Shown here one piece after another: positions 1 to 9,770 of a DNA stretch of 64,000 nucleotides; positions within the stretch are counted from its first letter, which is position 1; every line of letters begins with the position of its first letter. The notes beneath the pieces are model-generated. The model saw only the letters and a list, made by a program, of their open reading frames with translations, searched no databases and was not told the DNA's origin. Location of the stretch: NCBI GenBank assembly GCA_003194525.1, contig NBIV01000097.1, positions 124,001 to 188,000 of the forward strand. The letters are read 5' to 3'. A program made the position numbers and the translations under genes. The DNA is from Gracilariopsis chorda. Its lineage: Eukaryota; Rhodophyta; Florideophyceae; Gracilariales; Gracilariaceae.

Positions 1-92
1 ACTCATATTTGAATTGAACCGATGCCACGTCGGTACTGAATTATTCATGATCCACTTCGCCCAGAAGGTATGCGGATATGCATTGCTGTACA
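1..92 (+). repeat. 3' end of an LTR, family A (cut by window edge)
   Basis: Positions 1-92 align by eye with 18718-18809: both share the run from gatgccacgtcggta to gcattgctgtaca and diverge directly after TGTACA. That shared stop suggests an LTR end with the canonical CA. The rest of the copy lies outside the window. Whether this is the 5' LTR of the decayed copia element that follows or an unrelated LTR cannot be told. Confidence 0.6.
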
Positions 93-1179
93 TATTGGCT
101 CTTTCTTGTGATTGGATCAGTTGATATAGCCATCTGATGTGGGCAGCACTTGCCAGGCGTAACTATGGGCAACCACTTTTTGCCTTACAGACGGAAGTGA
201 GAGATAGAAATGGCAGCGATGCCCAAAAATGGCCTGGCTCTATTCTTACTGCAGTAATATGTAGCTAATAAGTGAAAAGTGGGCGAACCGAGATGAATAC
301 ACACTCAAGAGAGTGAGACAATAGCTGAAAAAATAGTGAGCCGACCTGACAGGCATGGCAAAGTAGAAAGATCTTTTAGAAGTTGGCATAGAGAAAAGTA
401 AAAATAAATGGTACTCGAAAAAGACAAGCATTTCATTCTTCAATGCTGAAGTGAGGTGACAAGACTGAATGCGGTGGGGCGATCTCCATGGTAGGATTCG
501 TAACTCTTTACGGACTGAAAATGAGCCATAGCCAAGTACCTTGGTTACATTTACTCCAAGGGTTAGTGTCATCGTCCATCACTTTTATATGGTAATCAGA
601 GATCACATAACTGACTAACTGTGCTGACATAACGCCTAGTACGTGCTACTTGTGACCTCTGGCTCTTACCACCGAAGTATCACTTGCCAATAGCCGTGCA
701 TTCAACTCACTCTTGAACTCACTTAGAAAACATTCTTTCACTTTGACGAGAGCAATCGGAGTGCAGTATTCAATGATACCACATTCCATTTGCGTTCACG
801 CAGAACTCTGCGTATCCTCCAGATGAAAACCCAAGCAAAAATATTTGCAACTTTTCATTTCCTGGAAGTTTCGCGGATTGCAAATAGAGTGTGGCCGCTT
901 TCAAAGAAGTGCAGTTGGAATGTAAATTGAATTCCAATTTTTTGGCCAGCACTTCATCTGCATACTAGTTGCGCTCTTTGGGATTTCCATTTGGACACTT
1001 CGAACCTAGGCCAGAAACAGAGATCTCGAGACCTCCGGATGCCTTCCATTTAGATTTCGTGCGTCATCCACGGCAGCCATGCACGCTCCAAATGCACTGC
1101 TATTATTCCAAAAACTTCTTCCATGGTATTGATATATGATAAACATTTATTAAAGCTATGGCAACTACTTACACCGGTT
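93..1179. other. No recognisable gene
   Basis: AT-leaning sequence with only short, composition-like open frames. It lies between an LTR end and the integrase remnant starting near 1180, so it may be the eroded gag part of that element, but I can see no zinc knuckle or protease motif. Confidence 0.4.
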
Positions 1180-2720
1180 TTCGTCATTAATGCACGTAGA
1201 CAGAGTTTCCGGTTTTACATCCAAGTATACGGACCAATTCACAGCTGATGTTGGTATTGACCTCTGAGTATCAGTAGTTCAGTCTTACAATCGTATTGGT
1301 TCCGGGGAGGGATATCATGCTCCGCTCAGGCGAGTTTTCAACACAATTACCGACCATTTGTCCTCGCTCGATGCTGAGCTTACATTTCGTTACGCAGTGA
1401 CAGGGATGAATGCCACCACGGGAACCGAGGGCTTGTTACATCATTACGCGTCTACGGCACCCTTCCAAGCTTTCCAATACCATACTCGACACTTCCCAAT
1501 CAAGAAGAGCGGATGCAGTCGCTTAATGCTGCTTGTCGCAAAACGTTTGCCAGTATAGATACACGTCTAATAGAGCGATATATTTGCTCTAGAACTTCAT
1601 CAGCTATATATATTTGCAGGAGCCCGGGGACAACGCGTTTTTTAAGAAGAGAAATAAAACCATGGGAATAAACCCTTCTGTATCCAGAAGACTATCGGCA
1701 AGGAAATAACGGTTGATAGTCAAGGAAGACCGGATTCTCAGAACATTTCTCAGGCTTTTCCAGGTTCTATGCATAGAGTCGGTCAAGAGCTACAGCTTCT
1801 TTCTGAAGGGATAATTCATTTCAGGTCTAAGTCAACCCCTTCCTTACCTATAATGGACATTCGCTACCCCTCCAATTACCCTGGCTATCTCCAATTATTT
1901 GATGGATTGAAGGCCAAGGAAAGCCCTGGCCTTGCAAAGCGCGGTGTGTATAAAATTGTTTCCCACGTGGATCTGGTTTCTAATGTTTCACACAGCATGT
2001 TGCAAAGCCATTTCGTTCTGTGTACCAAGAATACCGAAGCAAGCGAAGAACTCCACAAGTCTCGTTGAGTTGTTCAAGGACTTGCATATATTGTGATACA
2101 CCTTGTTGTGCAGAACAGTACTATCCTGAGAAAGTCTTCTACTCGTATCCCCGTTGCTTTGGCGGTGACATTCGGCTTCCCAGTCTGGTCCCAGGGTGTC
2201 TTCCAGGCCTACCTTCAATCTGCAGAAAAGTTGATGCGCGATATACATTTCCGACGGACGACCAATTTTAGACTTTCTGAGAATCGCCTACTGAGATTTC
2301 TTAAACCGGTCTAGGGTCTCAGAGATTCTAAATAACTAATTTACTAATTCAATTAGTTTTCTTGGCAAAACACTTGCGTAATGACCTCATGATGGATCCG
2401 AATGCTGGAGATCTTTCAATGTTTTTCAAGGTGGTCAATGGCAGACCCCCTGCAGCTGAAGATGCTTATGAGGATGATACACTGAGCACCTTTGATGCAG
2501 TATTTGATATTGCTTTCCGCGTTGCTGAGATCGGAGTTGGAAAGCATAGTTGGCCACGGAATCCTTCTTGTTATTTTCGCCGATGGTAATCCCGTATTCA
2601 AAACCAAAATCAAGAGCAGTATCACTACTAAGACCAGGTTCATTTTAGAGAAGCAGGAAGCACGCGTAGCATATCAATGGCTTGAAAATAACGGTGTCCG
2701 GTAAATTTGGGGATGTGACA
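1180..2720 (+). pseudogene. Decayed Ty1/copia pol remnant A (integrase C-terminal part and RT)
   Basis: Fragments of one copia polyprotein are readable in shifting plus-strand frames. Around 1290-1560 there is an integrase core/C-terminal signature (GYHAPLRRVFNTI, then AVTGMNATTG with a following GLL). From 1769 a linker reads LAKRGVYKIV and HFVLCTKNTE, and after an in-frame TGA at 2066 the RT palm continues with VQNSTILRKSSTRIPVALA and QAYLQSAEKLMRDI. The catalytic YxDD box appears as AYEDDTLS near 2491-2515, in another frame. Stops at 2066 and about 2312 and at least two frameshifts make it dead. It belongs to the copia lineage whose RT has a QAYLQS-type finger, and differs from the young copia element at 3615-8150. 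Confidence 0.75.
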
Positions 2721-3444
2721 ATCCGGCGAACAGGTCAACAAAGGCATCTCAGTGTCACCCATAAGAGTCTTTACTGGACACTGGGACGTCTGATCCTTCA
2801 CTTCAAAAATGAAACGTACCTTCTCACGACTCACCGAAGAACATCAAATCTCGCAATTTCGACTATTAGGAAATGACAACTGTTAAGAAATCCAATACCA
2901 TCGTCTTCGTTGCTTCTTTGGATTCGATGTTTTCTATGGTATGCAATCCTTTCCATATCTTTCGCAAGAATATGGCACAGCGTACGGAAACGATAGACTT
3001 TCTCCGAAGAACATACTTTCCTAACGTTACTTCACTTTCGACAGTCAAAAACCAAAAGCAGTATGCATTTAATTACAACTTGGTGCTGTAGGCTTGCACG
3101 TTTGTGAGACAGAAACATTATTCGCAAACACTAAAATCTATTGCTACAGCAACCACCTGTGTTGATGCTAGCGTAGTTCATTGCTCGTAAGTTCCTCTGA
3201 AAAGGCATTGAACGAGTTTCCCTTGTATGAGCTTCATCAAGTAGTGTTTGTTGCCACCACCTGGCCGCACAATCACTGCTTGTGTAGTCTTCAATCGCCT
3301 CTACCAGTAGTATTTGGGAAGAACAACTGATTCTTTTGAATCTAACTTTCTTGTGTACTTGGAAGTGACGGGCCGAAGAAAGGATGACATCTGTTAGCAC
3401 CCCTAACAGAAAATAGAAATAAAAAGAGTATCTTGCATGTATAG
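2721..3444. other. Probable eroded 3' part of remnant A; nothing identifiable
   Basis: Short open frames only. By position this should hold RNase H of remnant A, but no RNase H motif is convincing. A 112-codon minus-strand frame (3131-3469) has no recognisable features. Confidence 0.3.
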
Positions 3445-3614
3445 CTCTGTTACGAAGAGTATCCTTCACATAATCTCGTTCTGAAGAAGAAGTGCGTCAA
3501 AAAGAATCTCTGTTTGGATGCAGCGCAGTGTGGATGGCTCTCGAAAGAATTCATCAAAGAGGCCATGCAGCGTGACGAGAAAGCCACTTCCAAGAATACA
3601 AATTGTTTGGGAAA

Positions 3615-3836
3615 TTTTACAGGTTGACGAATCAGCTTATCGCTTATCTTTACTCACAAGACAACCAGAATGGTTCTTATATAGTCCTCGAGGGACGTAG
3701 TGCGAACAAAATATCTTCTAGATATCATCAGCGCACATGACAATTCAATCTAACGAGATAACTGTAAACAGAATGTATAGAATGTAAATAAGCATGTAAA
3801 CAATTCACTCATGCAAACAATTCACTATTAACATCA
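3615..3836 (-). repeat. 3' LTR of the young copia element
   Basis: It is 222 bp and differs from 7929-8150 at four positions by eye. On the coding strand it starts TGATGTTAATAG and ends CCTGTAAAA. Homology to the other LTR stops exactly at 3615 and 3836, and the GGAAA duplications abut these limits, so the ends TG...AA are well fixed and non-canonical. Confidence 0.95.
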
Positions 3837-3848
3837 CTTCGCCTCATT
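3837..3848 (-). other. Polypurine tract of the young copia element
   Basis: Directly upstream of the 3' LTR the coding strand reads AATGAGGCGAAG, a purine-rich stretch of the expected position for plus-strand DNA priming. It is short and has one interrupting C. Confidence 0.6.
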
Positions 3849-6800
3849 CTAGACAGTCTCTTTCATGTCAAGACCCATACCACGGCAATGATTATTGTGA
3901 GTGGCAGCATCAACTGGTTTCGTTAATATAGCTGCAGTCATGACATGTGTCTCAACGTATTCCAAACAAACATCTCCTCGTTTCACATGGTCGCGAAGAA
4001 AATGGTACCGAATATCTATTTGCTTCATACGTTCACTGCACACCGTGTCGTTGCTTAGACGGATTGCTCCTTGATTATCACAACCAATTACCATACCTTT
4101 CTCGGCCCAAAGTCCAAGTTTAATCATAAGTGAACGGAGCCAAAGAGCTTCTCGTACTGCATTAGAGACGGAGACATATTCAGCTTCAACTGTAGACTGC
4201 GCCACAAGAGATTGCTTCTTCGACCGCCAGCTAACAGCTGCACCAGAGTTGATAAACACGAAACCTGCAGTTGACTTACGGTCGGTGGTATCACCTGCAA
4301 AATCAGAATCAGAAAACCCTTTCATACTGTCAACACGTTGGACAAACATCAAGCCTACATCTTTGGTGCCCTTCAGATACCTCAAAACCCGTTTCGCAGC
4401 CCTCCAATGTTGTTCACCAAAGGTATCCATGAAGCGGCTTAGATAGCTGACAGAGAATGCAATATCTGGTCGACAAGTGTTCGAGAGGTATATCAGAGCG
4501 CCAACAAGTTCCTTGTACGGAAGGCCTCTTACTTCTTCATCCCGCACTCCATCCAACGCATAGTGTAAGATCATGGGAGTCTTCACCGGTGCACAAGATT
4601 GCATGCCAAACTGATCCAAAAGGTGAGCGATCATGCTCGCATTATGAACCTTCAATAAGCCATCTGTGCCACGAACTACAGTCATCCCAAGGAACTTAGC
4701 GTCATCCTTCTCGACACGAAGATCTACATATCTCTTTAAGAACGATATGACCTCCGCCAAAATCTTTGAACTCTGAGAGGCAACGAGAATATCATCCACA
4801 TAGATGACCAGTACTACCAAAGAGGAATTGGTTTCCAAAAATTATAGAGCTGGATCTCCTTGAGAGCAATTGAAGCCAAACTTGAGTAGGATAGGGTGAA
4901 TGAAGTTCCGAAACGCTCTTGATGCCTGCTTCAAGCCGTATATGGCGCGTTTGAGCTTCAGAACTTGACCTTCACTTCCTTGGACCTCAAAGCCTGGGAA
5001 CTGTTTCATGTAGACCTCTTCATCTAACTTGCCATACAAAAACGGAGCTTTGATGTCTAGACGAGTGCATTCCATCCCTTGGTCAACGATGATCGAAAGT
5101 ACCAGCCTCACAGTAGCATACTTCACGACGGGAGAAAAGATTTCGCCGTAATCAATCTCAAATCTCTGCATGAACCCCTTCGCCACTATTCGGGCTCTGT
5201 GCCTCGTAACCACACCACAAGAGTTGCGCTTACGTCCGAAGACCCAACGGCAGTCAATCGGAAAGACATGCGGCGGACAGGTCACCAATTCGATGACATC
5301 TCTCTCTCGTAGATTGTTCACTTCATGCGCCATTGCCAACCACCATTGCTCTCTCTCAGGTGACTGCATAGCCTGCTCAAACGATTGTGGGAGATTGTTA
5401 TCTGTAATTCCTAACAGGCAGTTTGCAATGAAACTCTCAGGTGAATAGCGCAAGGGTGCAGAACGCTGACGAGAAGATCTCCTAAGTGGGGGTTCAACAA
5501 GAACATCAGATTCAGTTGGATTGCTCTCTTCGCCTTCAGGTCCAGTAGATCCTTCTTCCAAATCTCCTTCAGTAAAAGGGACATCCATATCGATCTCTTC
5601 CGTTCCATATTCCAAATCATCAAAAAGGGAGTCTAAGTCCAAAGATTCCTGGGCGTCTTCGTTTCCAATCTCAGTCTTCCAACCAAAACTTCGTTAATCA
5701 AACTTCACATCACGAGAGATAACAAAACTTCCTGACTCGGGGTAAAAGACTTTATAAGAATTACCCCTTTCAAAACCAACCAGGACCCCTTTTCTCGCTG
5801 TCGCCGCAAACTTACCACTCCTGAGCTTCTTAGGAATATGAACGTATGCCGTGCATCCGAATATCCTAATGTGGGACATCTTCGGTTTCATATTGCAAAC
5901 TGCTTCGAATGGGGTTTTGCCAGTCGTCACAGCACTAGAAAACGTTCGGTTCCTCAAGAAGTTAGCGGTGGATACAGCTTCTGCCCACAATCGCTCTCTA
6001 CGAATCCCTTCGGGCAGATTATACAACATTGCCCTGGCCGCGTTGTTCAGGGTCCTGTTCAGCCGTTCAGCTTTCCCGTTCGACTCCGGGCTGTACGGAG
6101 CGGCTGGTTCAGAAAGTATGCCTCTTTGCTTCAGCCAATTCTGCAACTCGTGAGATAGATACTCCTTGGCATTGTCCATACGAATTGCCCTGACTGGCTT
6201 CTGGCATAGTGCTTCAAACTCCACAATCATTTCTCTAACAGAGGCCTGTACTTGTGAGCGACGATTCATGAATCGAACAAGAGAGTATGCACTGAACTCA
6301 TCGTACAAAGTAACATAATAGTTTGCTCCACCAAAAGATGTGCATTTCACTGGACCTACAACATCTGAGTGTACGATTTCACCAGGTTCTTTGCATCGAT
6401 CACGATTCACTCTAGGTCTTACGTCACGAACTGATTTCGACATTTGGCATGATTCACAAGTTTCCCAGTCACAAATCTTCGTGAGGCCAACACCATCAAC
6501 CAAGGGAACAGTTGCTCTCAAATGGGCTGCGCAAATGTGACCAAGACGATTGTGCCATAGTGTCGTTCTCTCAGATGCGGATGCCATGATCAGTGCTTTG
6601 TTGGGATTGAGGCCAAGAATCGGACGCATAACCACTTCATAAAGTCCATGCTCATGATTTCCGATCGCTACAAGAACAGTCTCCTTAGATTTCGGATCGC
6701 ACACCTTACAAAGTCTTCGGCCTCCTTCATCCGTCACAAAGAGAACGTTGTAAGCTTTTCTCTGTAGGGAACTGACTGACAGTAGATTACATCTGAGGTT

Positions 6801-7856
6801 CGACACAAGTTGTACCTCCGTAAGGTTTAGATGCATTGGTTTGCCAGTTACAATTGCAATGCACGGAACAGTGCCTTTCCCCTTCACATCGAGCTTCGTT
6901 CCATCTCCGATTTCCACGTGAACTTTCGAGGAAGAGACCACACCAGAGATAAATGCATCTGATTTGTTACACATATGCTCGGTAGCACCAGAGTAAACGA
7001 ACCACTTTCCGGAAGATCCAGTGATACCAGCAACAAGAGCCCTTGCAACATGTAAGGCACTATCAGCGCCCCCAGCGTCCTTGTTTTCTGAACTCTCATT
7101 AACACGATGTTTAGGACGGTACTTAGGGCTCTCTGGGTTGTCATAGCAGTCAGCCTTCTTGTGGTTAAACCTTCTGCAGTAGTGGCACTTGATCTTCCTC
7201 TTCCTCGAAGAGCTACTTCTGACATTTAGTGCTCTCGCGCCGTCCCCTGCAGACACATTCTTCTGAACAAACGCTTCCTTGGAAATCAGGAGAGCCACAG
7301 CATCCGGTAAAGTCTTTTCCATGCCTGGAATTACTTCTGCAGTTACCTGGAACTCCTCGCGTAGCCCTGTAAGCAACGCTCGAAGCTTTTCCGGATCATC
7401 AATAGAGTAACCAATTCCAATGAGGGTCGACTCAAGCTCTGCCAAACGAGCACGGTACTGCAGGACAGACTCGTCGGCCAACATCTTCATACTCTGATAC
7501 TTATCCAGAAGAGCATCTCGGCTGGCCTGACTGACACTCTGGTACTGTGACTTCAAAGTCCTCCAAACCTCGGAGGGCTCCGTCATCTCCATGATAGGAG
7601 CAACACAAGAATCGTGTACCAAGAGAAGGATGGTAGACAAAGCTGTGTCTCTTCTACGGGCATACTTGTCGTATCCAGTATCCTGCAGTCCGGGCTCTTT
7701 TTCAGTACCATTGACGATAGCCCACAGCCCTTTGCTCTTCAAAACAACTTCTAACTTCTTGGACCACATGAAGTAGTTCGACGCAGTGAGCAAAGGTAGA
7801 CGAACCTTCTGAACATCAATTCCTACGGACGACTCAGAATCACCTAGGAGGTTCAT
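3849..7856 (-). pseudogene. Copia gag-pol polyprotein with two in-frame stops
   Basis: One minus-strand frame runs from the first ATG (7854-7856) to 3849. In order: gag with a CCHC knuckle (C-x2-C-x4-H-x4-C, about 7146-7190); protease with VYSGATEHM where the family has DSGAT, so the catalytic Asp is Tyr (codon 6993-6995); integrase HHCC zinc domain (HNRLGH…CESC) and D,D,E core (HSDVVGP, DNAKEYL, ESNGKAERLN); RT with YVDD (4791-4802); RNase H with DSDFAGD and AEYVS. TAA codons at 5694-5696 (between integrase and RT) and 4842-4844 (just before YVDD) break it without changing frame. The family normally encodes one polyprotein processed by its own protease, so the nonsense codons and the lost Asp should abolish autonomous movement. 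Confidence 0.93.
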
Positions 7857-7914
7857 GGTAGAAACTTGAGCAGCACAAACAAGACGAATAAAACTCACAA
7901 CACTTGAACAGAGT

Positions 7915-7928
7915 CTGGGCCCATAACC
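7915..7928 (-). other. Primer binding site, initiator-tRNA half-molecule type
   Basis: The coding strand immediately after the 5' LTR reads GGTTATGGGCCCAG. Its complement, CTGGGCCCATAACC, equals the anticodon stem-loop of initiator Met tRNA of animals and plants. This is the arrangement known for Drosophila copia, where reverse transcription starts from an internally cleaved tRNA half rather than from the 3' CCA end. Confidence 0.85.
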
Positions 7929-8150
7929 TTTTACAGGTTGACGAATCAGCTTATCGCTTATCTTTACTCACAAGACAACCAGAACGGTTCTTATATAGTC
8001 CTCGAGGGACGTAGTGCGAACAAAATATCTTCTAGATATCATCAGCGCACATGACAATTCAATCTAACGAGATACCTGTATACAGAATGTATAGAATGTA
8101 AATAAGCATGCAAACAATTCACTCATGCAAACAATTCACTATTAACATCA
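7929..8150 (-). repeat. 5' LTR of the young copia element
   Basis: 222 bp, near identical to 3615-3836. Its inner end is flush with the primer site and its outer end with the GGAAA duplication at 8151-8155. A TATATAG string on the plus strand near 7995 is palindrome-like, so it could act as TATA in either direction. Confidence 0.95.
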
Positions 8151-8414
8151 GGAAAGAAAGTAGAAGAAGAGAGGAAGAATATAGTTTATTGCAACTTGAT
8201 GGCGCGAGATTCAGGAATTAAGCACCTGCTTGGAGAAGTTTCAGATGTAGTAGACCATTCAAGTAATGCTGCAGTGGGAAGATGTTCCACAGTACGTTGC
8301 GTGGATGATACTAATGAGCAACACCAAAAGCAACTTATTACTACCAACGATTCTCAACAAGCAGCAGATTCTGCAGACGCAAAAGGTCAGTTACAATTTG
8401 ATTGGTATCAATAG

Positions 8415-8940
8415 CCAAAGGTGGTGAACAAAAGTCACATAAACATCAATCACAGGTAGACTCACCACTTACGGACCACAACAGATTCAACTCATACTGA
8501 GAAAGGAAGAGGTTCAAAGTGTGCAAAGAAAATCTTTCCACATTCGCAACATTCGTAGACGTCGAGCTTTCTGACGTGGAATATGACGAAGAACGTCTTG
8601 ATGCAGTAAAAGAGAGTCGTAGATCATCTTTGTCCATGAAACAACCTTGGAAAGCTGCTGCTCGTCCCTGTCACAGTGGTTCTTCGGCGCATGAGCAATT
8701 CACGTCCGAACGCTCTGCACTGACTAGGAAAGGGATCAAATCCCGGAAAGAAGCGTTGACAATAAGGATTCGGCGCTAGAAATAGAACAGAGAGACATGC
8801 GTGCAACTCTGTCACATCCCCAGAATGAATATGATGAACATCTCACACACAGACAGGACGTTGAGATATCGGAATTCGTAGTTCTGAGGGAGAGGAAGAG
8901 TTGTTGGCGCAAGAGATCAAGGAGGCAGGGCGTTCGATGA
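8415..8940 (+). pseudogene. Decayed coding-like sequence downstream of the interrupted frame
   Basis: After the TAG at 8412 coding-like text continues in other plus frames: an acidic segment (VDVELSDVEYDEERLDAV, about 8549-8605) leads to a basic tail, and a further segment in another frame from about 8755 reads QRDMRATLSHPQNEYDEHL and ends KRSRRQGVR. The pieces may be one gene broken by frameshifts, contiguous with the interrupted frame upstream. I recognise no domain. Confidence 0.3.
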
Positions 8941-9149
8941 CCCATGTCAGCAAAGAAATCGTTTCTTACACTTCACACTTCCAAGAAAGATTTAGTTTGA
9001 AGTTGAGTTTATGTACCAAACACTAAGCTATTACCACTTGCATTTCGTTCGATGGACCTGTTTCTAGCGTCTAACAGTTTCTCTTATAAATATGGAAAAG
9101 GAGGATTCTGTAGAGAAATTTCAGTTTCTAGTTCATACAATCACGCTGA

Positions 9150-9770
9150 ATCATTGATGATGACGTAGCAACGTGACATCAGTTCAACTCAGCCATGGGT
9201 AGAAATTTGAGATCTTTGGAGATACTCAGTATGAGTTTTATATGTTTTTTTGGTACCTTTTCAGGTGAAATCTATGATATCTGGAACAGATGGATGCTTG
9301 TCAAGCCTGTGAGCTTTCATTCACTGCTGGCGTGACTCACAGGTTTCGTGTTGCGCTATTTCCGAGAATGCTTCTCATTGACTCAAACGTGAGGACCATA
9401 AGCGTGGCGTACTGCAGTATTTAGTATTAATAGTTCATTATGACCCAATAGTACTTATTTAAGGACGGCTGCGTCGTTTCAGCTTGACGTAAAAGTAAAT
9501 TATAACTGGGCTCCCAGTTTATCGCCTGCGCGAAGTGAATAGCTCCTTTCAAAGTCTCATCGTGCTTGGTGTCGTTATTCTCACCAGCACAGTGTCTCTG
9601 CGGACCTTTGATCTGTTCTACCCGGTGCAGTTGCGAATTGTTTACCTGTTATCACTAATTTCGTTACTTTGTTATCGTGGGGACAAATAGTTTTTCGACT
9701 CATTGCTGAGTTTTACCGCGATGGGTGAATAAGCCTGATCTTTACCGTAGGATCCCCTTTGCCATTCTGC
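9150..9770 (-). repeat. LTR family A, inverted copy
   Basis: Read on the minus strand this aligns by eye along most of its length with 18130-18735. Shared landmarks include a TTATGACCCAATAGTACTTA-like run, the ACTGGGCTC…GAAGTGA stretch, GTTACTTTxTTATxGTG and GGAACAGATGGA. Divergence is considerable, so it is old. The ends are not sharp and no target duplication is evident. Confidence 0.65.

Larger units (their letters stand above)
3615..8150 (-). mobile_element. Ty1/copia LTR retrotransposon, young, complete ends
   Basis: The element is 4536 bp, bounded by two 222-bp LTRs and a perfect 5-bp target duplication GGAAA (3610-3614 and 8151-8155). The minus strand carries gag, protease, integrase, RT and RNase H in the copia order in one frame. 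I count four substitutions between the LTRs, so insertion is recent relative to every other element here. It is nevertheless defective: two in-frame TAA codons and a replaced protease aspartate. It could still move with proteins supplied by an intact relative. Confidence 0.95.
3445..8414 (+). pseudogene. Open frame interrupted by the young copia insertion (pieces 3445-3614 and 8156-8414)
   Basis: After a stop at 3442-3444 a plus-strand frame stays open to the left edge of the copia element (…NTNCLGK). If the element and one copy of its GGAAA target duplication are left out, the same frame continues without a stop from 8156 to the TAG at 8412-8414 (…KGQLQFDWYQ), about 142 codons in all. No ATG precedes MQRDEK in the left piece, so the true N-terminus is not visible. 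The product is hydrophilic and I do not recognise it. It could be an old host gene, or coding sequence of an older transposon. Open length alone is only moderate evidence. Confidence 0.4.
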
